A stretch of DNA of 64,000 nt from Streptomyces sp. TRM70350 (lineage in GTDB: Bacteria > Actinomycetota > Actinomycetes > Streptomycetales > Streptomycetaceae). Position numbers and translations under genes: made by a program. The notes beneath the pieces were generated by a model. That model did not search any database. It was given only the letters and a program-made list of their open reading frames with translations, and was not told where the DNA came from. The stretch covers positions 41,007-105,006 of the forward strand of contig NZ_JAHUXH010000027.1 in NCBI RefSeq assembly GCF_019219825.1, written 5' to 3'. Positions 1 to 7,594 of the stretch are shown piece by piece. Numbering within the stretch: the stretch's first letter is position 1; each line of letters begins with the position of its first letter.

Positions 1-437
1 TGGAGGCGGAGGTTCTCGTCCAGACGCTGCGGCGCCACGCCGTACTGCTGCAACCACGTCGTCTCCAGCGCCTTCGCACCGCCGACCTGCTCCTCCAGGC
101 CGTCCCGCATCTCCTGGACCTCCTTGCGGCTGACGGAGACGCCGGCGTCCTGGGCGGCGCGGTGCAGCACCCGGTCGAGGACCATGCCGTGCAGGGTGTC
201 GCGGGTCAGGCTGCCGGTCTTGGCGATCACCTGCGCGTACTGCGCCTCGTCGCCCACCGACGCCCGCTGCGCCTCGCGCACCTCGTTGACCCGGGTCTCC
301 AGCTGCGCCACGGTGATCCGCTGGCCGCCGACGACGGCCGCCGCGCCCGGATGAGCGCCGTTTCCGCATGCGGTCAGGACGGGAGCCGCGGCGATCGCGG
401 CGGACAGGAGGAGCGCGGTGCGGCGACGGCGGTGCAA
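1..437 (-). CDS. SurA N-terminal-like lipoprotein (3' end outside window)
   Basis: The visible part encodes about 145 residues. It begins at a TTG codon preceded by a GGAGG ribosome site at the right distance. The start is an arginine-rich n-region (LHRRRR), then a hydrophobic stretch and the lipobox L-T-A-C, so export and lipidation at the outer membrane face are expected. The next part (AAAVVGGQRITVAQLETRVNEV) and the following helical region resemble the N-terminal chaperone domain of SurA/PrsA-type peptidyl-prolyl isomerases and their isomerase-less actinobacterial relatives. The C-terminal half is cut by the window edge, so a parvulin domain cannot be judged. Family assignment is by resemblance only. 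Confidence 0.65.
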   Translation of the reverse strand, partial: MHRRRRTALLLSAAIAAAPVLTACGNGAHPGAAAVVGGQRITVAQLETRVNEVREAQRASVGDEAQYAQVIAKTGSLTRDTLHGMVLDRVLHRAAQDAGVSVSRKEVQEMRDGLEEQVGGAKALETTWLQQYGVAPQRLDENLRL

Positions 438-580
438 GGGAGCCTCCCCGGGAGATTGTGCGACGGTGCACAAAGTCTTGCGGTGATCGATGGTAGGCAG
501 CAGCCCAGCTTTGGCCAACCCATTCGACCAACGATTCACCAGGACTTCGGGCACCGCCACGCCACCCGGCCGCAGGGGGA

Positions 581-2107
581 CTACCCGCGCACCTGTCCCA
601 GCCACTGCAACGTCCGCCGCACCTCCACCGCGAGCGGATGCCCCGGACCGTTCAGCCGTTCGACGTCGTGCAGCAGTCGTACCAGCGTGTCGTGCGCGGC
701 GGCGCGGTCGCCGAGGGCGAGCAGGAGGTGCCCCATGCGGCGGCGGACGTCGTGGGCGAGCTCCGGGTCGCCGGAGACGTACTGGTTCTCGTAGTACGGC
801 AGCAGCGCCCGGTACGCCGCCAGCGCCGCCGCCGGTTCGCCGAGCTGTTCGAGGCACTGGGCGGCCTCGTAGCGGAACCGCAGGGACTGCGGGTCGGCCT
901 GCCCGGCCTCGGCGGCGCGTTCGTCGGCGAGGCGGCGCAGTTCGGGCAGCGCGCGCCGGTACTGGCCGTCGTCCATGAGCGTGGCGGCGTACTGCTTGCG
1001 CAGCGTGCGCACCACCGGGGAGTGCTCGCCGTGCTGCTCGGCCGCGGTCGGCAGGATCGCGCCGAGGATGTCGACGGCCTGGGTGATACGGCCCTCGCCG
1101 AGGAGGCGTTTGACCTCGTCGACAGCGCTCGCGACGTCCGGTTTCTCGGCGACCGGCGCCACGGGGGCGGGCTGGGGCGCGGGCGTGCGCGCGCGGTCCG
1201 GCCAGGGGGCGTGCGGGCGCAGGAAGGGGCGCGTGGGATCGAGGGGTGCACCGCTGGGGGTTCCGCGCGCGGGGAGCAGCAGCGCCAGGTCCTCGTACAC
1301 CTCCTGCGCGGAGCCCGGCCGGTGCTGCGGGTCCTTGGCGAGCAGCCGCAGGACCAGGGCTTCGAGCGCCTCGGGGACCTCGGGGCGGGTCCGGCGCACG
1401 GGCAGCGGGGGCTCGTACAGGTGCCGGTGCAGCACCCCGAGCGCCGTGGAGCCCGCGAACGGGACCTCGCCACTGAGGAGTTCGTGCATCAGTACGCCCA
1501 GCGCGTACAGGTCCGTGTACGGGCCGACCGCGCCGCCCATCGCCTGCTCGGGCGCCATGTACGCGGGCGAGCCGATCGGCGAACCGGTGTGCGTCAGGCG
1601 TGTGGTGTCGGTGTCCATGACCGAGGCCACGCCGAGGTCGAGGACCGTGACCGTGCCGTCCTGCTTCACCATCACGTTGCGCGGCTTGAGGTCGCGGTGC
1701 ACGATCGGCACGGCGTGCACGGCGCTCAGTACGGCGCACAGTTGCGCGGCGACCGCGACCGCCCACTGCCACGGGTACGGGGCGTGCTCGGCGAGATGGT
1801 CGGAGAGGTCGGCGCCGTCGACGTACTGCATGACGAGGAACAGCTCCTCGCCCTCACTGCCCGCGTCGTGCACGGTCACCAGGCCCGGGTGGTCGACCTG
1901 CGCGGTCACCCGGCACTCGCGCACGAAGCGTCGGCGCAGTTCGTCGGCCTCCTGCCCGGCCACCTTGTCGGGGCGCAGCAGCTTCACCGCCACGCGCCGG
2001 TCCAGCCGCTGGTCGTACGCCGTCCAGACCTGGCCCATGCCGCCCTGCCCGATGAGCGTGGCCAGTTCGTAGCGGCCGGCGACGACACGTCCTGTCGTCA
2101 CGGTCAC
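581..2107 (-). CDS. Serine/threonine protein kinase with C-terminal TPR-like region
   Basis: A 508-residue Hanks-type kinase. The glycine loop GQGGMGQV is at about residues 20-27, the ATP-anchoring lysine at K42, the catalytic HRDLKPRN near 137-144, the DLG metal-binding motif at 157-159 (instead of DFG) and APE near 185-187. Residues about 270-320 are a proline-rich linker. The last 180 residues are helical repeats resembling TPRs (LLGEGRITQAVDIL, ALPELRRLADE). There is no membrane segment, unlike PknB-type receptors, so it is probably cytoplasmic. It starts at a GTG that overlaps the stop of the upstream membrane-protein gene (GTGA), so the two are translationally coupled. The coupled membrane protein may tether or be phosphorylated by the kinase; that is inference. 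Confidence 0.88.
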   Translation of the reverse strand: MTVTTGRVVAGRYELATLIGQGGMGQVWTAYDQRLDRRVAVKLLRPDKVAGQEADELRRRFVRECRVTAQVDHPGLVTVHDAGSEGEELFLVMQYVDGADLSDHLAEHAPYPWQWAVAVAAQLCAVLSAVHAVPIVHRDLKPRNVMVKQDGTVTVLDLGVASVMDTDTTRLTHTGSPIGSPAYMAPEQAMGGAVGPYTDLYALGVLMHELLSGEVPFAGSTALGVLHRHLYEPPLPVRRTRPEVPEALEALVLRLLAKDPQHRPGSAQEVYEDLALLLPARGTPSGAPLDPTRPFLRPHAPWPDRARTPAPQPAPVAPVAEKPDVASAVDEVKRLLGEGRITQAVDILGAILPTAAEQHGEHSPVVRTLRKQYAATLMDDGQYRRALPELRRLADERAAEAGQADPQSLRFRYEAAQCLEQLGEPAAALAAYRALLPYYENQYVSGDPELAHDVRRRMGHLLLALGDRAAAHDTLVRLLHDVERLNGPGHPLAVEVRRTLQWLGQVRG

Positions 2108-2817
2108 CTTCCGCCCTCGTGTTCGCCGTCGCGCTGCCCGCCCTGTTTACGCAGGTAGTCGCTGAGCTCGTCCAGTTCGGCCCGCACCTGGTCGATGCGC
2201 GCGGGCGCGGGGCGCTGCGGGGGCGGGGTGAGTATCGGGGGGCGCGCGGTGGTGGGCTGGGGTGTGGGGGTGGCGGGGGGCGGGGTGTGCGGGGTGGCCG
2301 CGATCTGCGGGAGCGGGGGTTGGGGGGCGTGCGGGGCGCTCTGAGGTGTGGGAGGGGTGGGCGCGGTGTGAGGCGTCGGCGTCGGCGGCACGGTCGTCGA
2401 GGTGGTGTACGGCGGCTGCGGCTGGGGGGTGCCGTACCCCGGGGGCGGGCCCGGCGCGTACCCGCTGCCGTAACGAAGCTGGTGGAAGTGGCGTACCTCC
2501 GCGGCGAGGTAGTACGCGATCACCGCCACCAGCGTGCCCAGCAGCAGCGCGAGGCCGGTCCAGCCGCCCGCGGTGTGGATCTCCTCGCCGGGTTCCGTAC
2601 CGAGCAGCACCATGGCGAGGATGTCGATGGCCAGCACGGCCACGAACAGGCCCCAGTCCAGCGACCTGCGCGTGACGATGGCCAGGCGCAGCAGCATCGT
2701 CCAGGTCAGGAACCCGAGGCTGAGGATGGAGATCACCACGAACACCACACGCACGAGCACCAGCCACGCCGTCGGGGGCGGCTGCTTCACCGGCTGCGGG
2801 TAGCCGTGGCCATGCAT
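2104..2817 (-). CDS. Membrane protein with proline-rich cytoplasmic tail, coupled to kinase
   Basis: A 237-residue protein with three predicted membrane segments at about residues 18-41, 52-73 and 84-107. A long Pro/Thr/Gln tail follows (PPPGYGTPQPQPPY, then many TPTPP units), ending in a short charged helix (RIDQVRAELDELSDYLRKQGG) that looks like a coiled coil. The gene is the first of a two-gene unit: its stop codon overlaps the GTG start of the downstream Ser/Thr kinase. The Thr/Pro-rich tail would be a natural kinase substrate, but nothing in the sequence proves this. No family beyond conserved actinobacterial membrane protein is recognised. Confidence 0.75.
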   Translation of the reverse strand: MHGHGYPQPVKQPPPTAWLVLVRVVFVVISILSLGFLTWTMLLRLAIVTRRSLDWGLFVAVLAIDILAMVLLGTEPGEEIHTAGGWTGLALLLGTLVAVIAYYLAAEVRHFHQLRYGSGYAPGPPPGYGTPQPQPPYTTSTTVPPTPTPHTAPTPPTPQSAPHAPQPPLPQIAATPHTPPPATPTPQPTTARPPILTPPPQRPAPARIDQVRAELDELSDYLRKQGGQRDGEHEGGR

Positions 2818-3006
2818 GACTGCTCCTGGTGCCTGAAGTGCGCGTACCGGGTCGACCGGCGTCGGGCAACGCCAGTCGGGTGATGGTCGCTTCGAGCGTA
2901 TAGGTCGACACCGACAACCGGTCCCGGGTTGTACCGAACCGTTGTCACACCGATCACTTCGTACGACTCGTGCGGCGTGACCGGGTGGGTGGAGCCCGCG
3001 GGGTGG

Positions 3007-5280
3007 TTACGCGGGCGGGACCGTGCCGTCCGTCAGGCCGTCGTACATTCCGCGTACGAGTTGCTCCCCGAGTCGGCTCGCGTGCCTGAGCGCCCGCTCG
3101 AACTCGTCGAGGGCGCGGAACCGTGCGCCGTAGCGCCGCTGTTCGTCGAGCGCGAGCCGGGGCAGTTGCAGGCGGCGCACGTCGAGGCGGGTGGCGGTGG
3201 AGGCGTAGCTGCTGGCCTGGCGGTTGTTGGCGGTGCCGCGCAGGAACCCGGCGAGGAACCACGGGTCGAGCGCCGTGGGATCGGGGCGCAGCAGGGCGAG
3301 GTTGCGCCCCAGGGCGGCACCTGCCGTCGTCTCGTCGATGACGCGCGCCACCGCGCCACCACCGAGCACCGGCACGACGACGTCCCCGGCCTCCGTCAGC
3401 ACGGCTTCCTCGTCGCTCTCGGGAAGCGTGCCGGAGGGTGCGGTTCCGGCGAGGACGTCGTGATCGGTGAGCACGGGCACGCGCGCGTGGCCGCCGTTTC
3501 CACCGGTACGCATCACCAGCGCGCCCCCGCGCGCGAGTTCGCCGACGGTGGTGAGCGGCCAGCGCGCGGGCGGTGCGGTGTGCGCGGGCGGCGGGGTGAG
3601 GTCGGAGGTCAGCCGGAGGGTCTCGCCGAGGCGCTCGCGCACCGCCGTGAGCTGCTCGGCCCCGTCGGCCGCGATGGGCGGCGGCAGGTGCCGGGCGGGA
3701 GCGAAGTCGACGTCGTCGTCCAGCAGTTCGATGACCGGCACGGAACGCGCCAGCCCCGGCCGCTCCGCGAGCGTGCCCGCCCGGTCGAAGTCCCGCCAGG
3801 TGTCGAGCACGGCGTCACGCACGGCCCGCCAGTCGGGCCCGCCACGCCGCTCGCTCGCGAACTGCCCCGCATCGGCCAGCAAAACCTCCGGCTGCGCGGG
3901 CGCCTTCTCGGGCCTGCGCAGCACCCAGAGGTGGAGGGGGATGTTGTACGGCGGTGCCGCCCCGACCGGCAACGCGATGACGGCGCGCAGGGCTCCGCGC
4001 CGCAGCAGATCGGCGCGGATACGGCGGCCGGAGCGGCGGGACGCGACGGCGGGCGGCATGAGCAGCACGGCGGTGCCGCCGTCCGTCAGCCGGGCGAGCG
4101 CATGCTGAACCCAGGCCAGCTCGGACTCGGTGCGCGCGGGAAAGCCGTACTCCCACCGGGGGTCGTACGCCAGTTCGTCGTGCCCCCAGTTGCGCTCGTT
4201 GAACGGCGGATGGCACAGGACGGCGTCGGCGCGCAGCTCGGGGTAGGCGTCGGCGCGCAGGGTGTCGCCCGCGGCACCGCGGACTGTGGCCCGCCCGTGC
4301 ATCGCGAGCCGGATCGCGGTGAGCGCGGCGAGCTCGGGGGCACTGTCCTGGGCGTAGAGCTCCTGGCCGGGGGCGGCGGCGACGGCGCGCAGCAGGGCGC
4401 CGGTGCCGCAGGCGGGGTCGAGGACGGTGCGGGCGGGGCCGGCGAGGTCGGCCATGAGGCGGGCGAGTTCGGTGGGGGTGAGCGTGTACTGGCGGGGGTT
4501 GGCGTCGAGGTGGCGGCCGAGCAGGAACTCGAAGGTCTGACGGGCGCCCAGCTCGGCGGCAAGTTCGGCGGTGCCGCGGAGGAGGGGGGCGGAGGGGAGG
4601 AGGGCGGGGCCGTTGGGGACGTGAACAGCGGGGGTGGTGTTCACGGGGAGCGGGGAGTTCACAGTGGGTGCTTTGGCTGCGGCAGCGGCAGCGGCTGTGG
4701 CAGCGCTGGGCGCGCTGTGAACAGGGGCGGCGATATTCACGCGAGGCGCGGCGTTCACATCAGGTGCGGTGGGGGCGCCTGGTGTGGTGGCGCCGCCCGG
4801 TGTGGCGTGAACAGGCGGAGCCTCGTTCACAGGCGGACCGGCGTTCACACGGGCAGACCCAGCCGCGCCACCGTGAACCCGCCGCCCACCGAAACGAGGC
4901 ACGATCACCTGCTCCAACGCCCCCGGCAGCATCGCCGCCAGCCGCTCGTCGGAACCGGCGCTCACCTCCAGCCACACCGTCGGCCGGTCATGGATGAGCA
5001 GCAGTACACAGCCGGCGTGCGTGAGTGCGACGACCGGGCCCTCGGGGTGACCGGCGAGTTGTTGCCAGACCCGTTCGCGTAGCGGGACTTCGGCGAGTTT
5101 GCCCTGGCGGCGCAGCCAGGCCTCGACTTCGGCGAGAGCGAAGGAGGGGCTGGTCTCAGTGCCGCCGACCGGTTTGGGGAAGTCGGCGTGGCGGCGGCGC
5201 CAGTTGCTCACGGCGGCCCGGCCGACGCCGGCGAGCCGGGCGATTCCGGCGGCGGTCACCTCTGTCGCGTTGTCCTGCAC
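3007..5280 (-). CDS. Orphan N6-type DNA methylase fused to a specificity-like domain
   Basis: 757 residues, GTG start behind a GAGGGGAG ribosome site. Order of parts: an N-terminal HTH (about 8-35, AAGIARLAGVGRAAVSNWRRR); a small unassigned domain to about 130; a Val-Asn/Val-His repeat linker (135-220); an HsdM-like methyltransferase with SAM motif DPACGTGALL near 288; and from about 570 a region like the target-recognition half of type I HsdS subunits (RWPLTTVGELARG, later LPRLALDEQRRYGARF). The catalytic motif that is normally N/D/S-P-P-F/Y reads H-P-P-F near residue 355, so N6-adenine methylation is doubtful. No restriction subunit gene is adjacent. It may act as a DNA-binding regulator derived from a type I modification enzyme (inference). 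The DNA of the linker is itself highly structured; see the repeat entry. Confidence 0.82.
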   Translation of the reverse strand: MQDNATEVTAAGIARLAGVGRAAVSNWRRRHADFPKPVGGTETSPSFALAEVEAWLRRQGKLAEVPLRERVWQQLAGHPEGPVVALTHAGCVLLLIHDRPTVWLEVSAGSDERLAAMLPGALEQVIVPRFGGRRVHGGAAGSARVNAGPPVNEAPPVHATPGGATTPGAPTAPDVNAAPRVNIAAPVHSAPSAATAAAAAAAKAPTVNSPLPVNTTPAVHVPNGPALLPSAPLLRGTAELAAELGARQTFEFLLGRHLDANPRQYTLTPTELARLMADLAGPARTVLDPACGTGALLRAVAAAPGQELYAQDSAPELAALTAIRLAMHGRATVRGAAGDTLRADAYPELRADAVLCHPPFNERNWGHDELAYDPRWEYGFPARTESELAWVQHALARLTDGGTAVLLMPPAVASRRSGRRIRADLLRRGALRAVIALPVGAAPPYNIPLHLWVLRRPEKAPAQPEVLLADAGQFASERRGGPDWRAVRDAVLDTWRDFDRAGTLAERPGLARSVPVIELLDDDVDFAPARHLPPPIAADGAEQLTAVRERLGETLRLTSDLTPPPAHTAPPARWPLTTVGELARGGALVMRTGGNGGHARVPVLTDHDVLAGTAPSGTLPESDEEAVLTEAGDVVVPVLGGGAVARVIDETTAGAALGRNLALLRPDPTALDPWFLAGFLRGTANNRQASSYASTATRLDVRRLQLPRLALDEQRRYGARFRALDEFERALRHASRLGEQLVRGMYDGLTDGTVPPA
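4621..4878. repeat. Ten phased GTGAAC/GTTCAC hexamers inside the methylase gene
   Basis: Hexamers start at 4621, 4639, 4657, 4717, 4735, 4753, 4807, 4825, 4843 and 4873. They form three triplets with exact 18-bp steps and the same orientation order (GTGAAC, then GTTCAC twice, on the plus strand). One copy (4735) is ATTCAC. In the encoded protein each triplet reads VN-x4-VN-x4-VH. All four VH pairs use the rare valine codon GTT, which makes them exact inverted copies of the GTGAAC that encodes VN. This suggests selection on the DNA as well as the protein. Confidence 0.9.
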
Positions 5281-5507
5281 CCGCCTGACTCCCCTCGTCC
5301 GGTGCTCGTCCGGTGTCGCCCCGTGCTCATTCCCCTTGTGACGCCGAGCATAGCGGCGCTGCGGAAGATCCAGGTGTTCACGCCGTGTATGTCTTCAATC
5401 GCATGGACGTTGTTGACTGGGTTCACAGGCTCTGCTCTCATTGACCTCGCGAACGGGCGAACTGCCGGACGGTGGCAGTCACCATGCAGTCGGGGAGGGA
5501 TGCAGCC
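5281..5507. promoter_or_regulatory. Divergent promoter region of the methylase and a small secreted protein
   Basis: About 227 bp without a convincing gene, less GC-rich than its surroundings. It carries two more copies of GTTCAC (5376-5381 and 5421-5426; GTGAAC when read toward the methylase) and a looser GTTGAC at 5412-5417. Transcription of the methylase must start here. The presence of the same hexamer as in the coding repeat suggests a shared binding protein, possibly the methylase itself (inference). Confidence 0.5.
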
Positions 5508-5774
5508 ATGGGCATGACAGCAAAGATCGCGTTCCGCGTCATCGTCGGCGTCGCCGTCATCGGCGCCGTATCGGCGAACTCCAGTGACGCCAGCACCGGC
5601 GACTCCAGCGGCGCCAACAGCGGCTCTTCGGCGTCCGCGGAGCGCAGGCCCGCCGACGAGCAGGGTGGCTCGGGTGCCGGTGAGGCCGCCGAGAAGAAGG
5701 CCGCGCTCCCGGGGGACGGCGACTTCCAGGTCGGTTCGGACGCGTACTTCAAGACGTCCCGCTGCCAGGGCTGA
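5508..5774 (+). CDS. Small secreted or membrane-anchored protein, unknown function
   Basis: 88 residues. The chosen ATG follows GGGGAGGGA with a 7-base gap; an ATG further upstream overlaps this ribosome site. Residues 5-22 are a hydrophobic signal or anchor (AKIAFRVIVGVAVIGAVSA), then a low-complexity Ser/Gly/Ala stretch and the end GDGDFQVGSDAYFKTSRCQG. The G-D-G-x-x-x-V-G-x-D pattern recalls the start of a domain common in secreted Streptomyces proteins (GDG-VG-D-PGTY...CYW), but the rest of that domain is missing, so the gene could be shortened. No function can be assigned. Confidence 0.6.
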   Translation: MGMTAKIAFRVIVGVAVIGAVSANSSDASTGDSSGANSGSSASAERRPADEQGGSGAGEAAEKKAALPGDGDFQVGSDAYFKTSRCQG

Positions 5775-5820
5775 AGAACACCGGCTGAGCCTGGTCGGCC
5801 AACGGGCGCGGGCGCCTCAC

Positions 5821-5890
5821 AGCGCACCCGGCATCCCGGCCACCCCACGCCCGCCTGTCAGAGCACCCGGCGTCCCGGCCACTCCGCGCG
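5821..5890. repeat. Two-copy imperfect 39-bp direct repeat between genes
   Basis: AGCGCACCCGGC at 5821 and AGAGCACCCGGC at 5860 begin two copies of a unit that continues as ATCCCGGCCACCCC / GTCCCGGCCACTCC. The repeat lies in the 222-bp gap between the small secreted protein and the lipoprotein gene. Otherwise this gap holds only a C-rich stretch and the ribosome site of the lipoprotein. Confidence 0.6.
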
Positions 5891-5996
5891 CCGCGCATCC
5901 CCACACACCAGCACCACTCCGCAACACCCACCACCAACAACACCCACCACCAGCGCGTCTCACCACGCGCCCGCTCATCACGACCAAGGAACTCGC

Positions 5997-6737
5997 ATGC
6001 GCCGTACCACTCTTGCCGCCCTCTGCCTCGCCGCCACCACCGCTGTCGGCCTCACCGGCTGCCTGCCTGGCCAGGACAAGGCGGACAGCAAGCCGGAACC
6101 CTTCGCCGGGCTGACCGGCGGTGAGATCGCCGATCGGGCCGTCGATGCCACGACCGCTGCCTCGTCGCTGCGCGTGACCGGTGACGTCCCCGACGACGAG
6201 ACCGGCGGCACGATCCACATGGACATGGCCCTGAACAAGCGGAACGAGTGCGCCGGCACCATGCGCCTGGACGGGGGCAAAGCCGATCTGATCAAGACGG
6301 GCGACACCATCTACATGCGGTACGACGAGGCGTTCCTGCGCGCCCAGAGCAAGGGCGAGGCAGCGGCGGAGGTCGACGCGGTGGTGGACATGCTGGCCGG
6401 GAAGTGGACGAAGACGTCCGCGAAGGGCGAGGACGCCATGGACATCGCGAGCTTCTGCGACCTGGACACGATGCTCGACGGCGCCGAGGACGTGAACTCG
6501 GACGCGACCCGTGGAAAGACCACCACCGTCGACGGCACACCGGCGGTCACCCTGCGGGAGAAGGACGGCAAGGACCGTTACACGGTGTACGTCGCCACCG
6601 AGGGCAAGCCGTATCTGCTGCGCGTCGACAGCACGTCGGCCGGCGACCGGGGCACCCTCACGTTCAGCGACTACGACGAGCCGGTCCCGGCGCAGAAGCC
6701 CTCCGGCGAGATCCTGGACCTCGACGAGCTGGGCTGA
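5997..6737 (+). CDS. Secreted lipoprotein, LppX/LprG-like fold suspected
   Basis: 246 residues with a clear lipoprotein signal: MRRTTLAAL, a hydrophobic core and lipobox L-T-G-C at residues 19-22. The mature part (GLTGGEIADRAVDATTAASSLRVTGDV, then alternating strands such as TIYMRYDEAFL and KPYLLRVDS, and a final TFSDYDEPVPAQKPSGEI) follows the pattern of actinobacterial LppX/LprA/F/G-type lipoproteins that bind lipids or act as carriers. It stands alone, with an AAGGA ribosome site. The specific ligand is unknown. It is convergent with the GNAT gene downstream. Confidence 0.72.
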   Translation: MRRTTLAALCLAATTAVGLTGCLPGQDKADSKPEPFAGLTGGEIADRAVDATTAASSLRVTGDVPDDETGGTIHMDMALNKRNECAGTMRLDGGKADLIKTGDTIYMRYDEAFLRAQSKGEAAAEVDAVVDMLAGKWTKTSAKGEDAMDIASFCDLDTMLDGAEDVNSDATRGKTTTVDGTPAVTLREKDGKDRYTVYVATEGKPYLLRVDSTSAGDRGTLTFSDYDEPVPAQKPSGEILDLDELG

Positions 6738-6750
6738 GCCAACCGCTCGA

Positions 6751-6815
6751 TCCGAGGTCACCTGATCCGAACCCACCTGTCCGAACCAACCTGATCCGAA
6801 CCCACCTGGTCCGAA
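6751..6815. repeat. Short tandem repeat (about 15 bp, 5 units) at a convergent junction
   Basis: TCCGA(A/G) cores occur at 6751, 6766, 6780, 6795 and 6810, separated by 14-15 bp and embedded in similar CACCTGA/CACCTG contexts. The block fills the 122-bp gap between the 3' ends of the lipoprotein gene (plus) and the acetyltransferase gene (minus). Confidence 0.75.
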
Positions 6816-6859
6816 GCCGTCCGCCCAGGGGGACGCCCGCCCGGGGGCCCGCGCCGGGC

Positions 6860-7504
6860 TCAAACGGCGTGCCGCATCCACACGTTGGGCTCGACATACA
6901 CCGCGTACCCGTGCTCCGGTTCGCACCGCACCGGCACCAGTGCCCCGGGTACCTCGATGTCGCCCGCCGTGTCGAAGGGCAGCCCGGTCCAGCGGCGCCA
7001 CTCCTCCAGGGGGGCGGCCACCGTCATCGACGCCGGTGCCACGGAGTGGAGCGTGGCACCGGCCCGGGCGTGCACGCGCAGCCAGGGGTCGTGCGGGAGC
7101 CCGTCCGGGCGCACCCGGCGGGCGTACTCCTCCATGGGCATACGGGGTTCGAGGTGCTTGGCGCTGGGGCGGACGGGGGCGACGACCTCGCGGAAGCCGA
7201 GGGCGCGGGCGTTGTCGCGCATCGCCGCGAGCATCCGGCCGGACAGGCCGAGGCCCTGGGCGTGCGGGGCGACGACGATCGAGATGGCGCTGACCGTGTC
7301 GGGGCGGACTCTGTGGCGCAGGTCGGAGAAGGCCCACGCGAGCACCTCGTCCCAGCCCCGGCCGGGCAGTTCGCCGCGACCGTGGGCGGCGAGCGCGAAG
7401 GGAACGCTGTGCGCGTGCGCGACGACCTCACCGTGCTCGTCCTGGGCAAACTGAACGTACTGCGGCAGTTCGGCGGCGATCCGCGGGTAATGGGCGTTGC
7501 CCAC
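6860..7504 (-). CDS. GNAT-family N-acetyltransferase, possibly lacking its N-terminus
   Basis: 214 residues if started at the GTG at 7504. The acetyl-CoA-binding core is visible as VSAISIVVAPHAQGLGLSGRMLAAM (V-x3-Q-G-L-G-x-S/G pattern) at about residues 75-100. The translation is open upstream of this GTG only for a few codons (SPVVVNDP) before a TGA, has no ribosome site, and the first residues (DPVGNAHYPR) look like the middle of the usual N-terminal strand of this family. The protein may therefore be truncated, or translated from an unusual start. Substrate unknown. Convergent with the lipoprotein gene. Confidence 0.65.
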   Translation of the reverse strand: MGNAHYPRIAAELPQYVQFAQDEHGEVVAHAHSVPFALAAHGRGELPGRGWDEVLAWAFSDLRHRVRPDTVSAISIVVAPHAQGLGLSGRMLAAMRDNARALGFREVVAPVRPSAKHLEPRMPMEEYARRVRPDGLPHDPWLRVHARAGATLHSVAPASMTVAAPLEEWRRWTGLPFDTAGDIEVPGALVPVRCEPEHGYAVYVEPNVWMRHAV

Positions 7505-7594
7505 GGGGTCGTTGACGACGACAGGGCTGCGTCAGCTCCATACGTCAACGCCAAGCGGCCGATCCTGCCCCGATGAGCCATGGCCGCCCGCAGT

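Noticed and set aside
5256..5441. Small minus-strand frame upstream of the methylase with VN-P-VN-N-VH in its product
   Set aside because: The likeness to the methylase linker is notable but the frame differs, there is no ribosome site and it overlaps the methylase start. I keep only the hexamer DNA observation.
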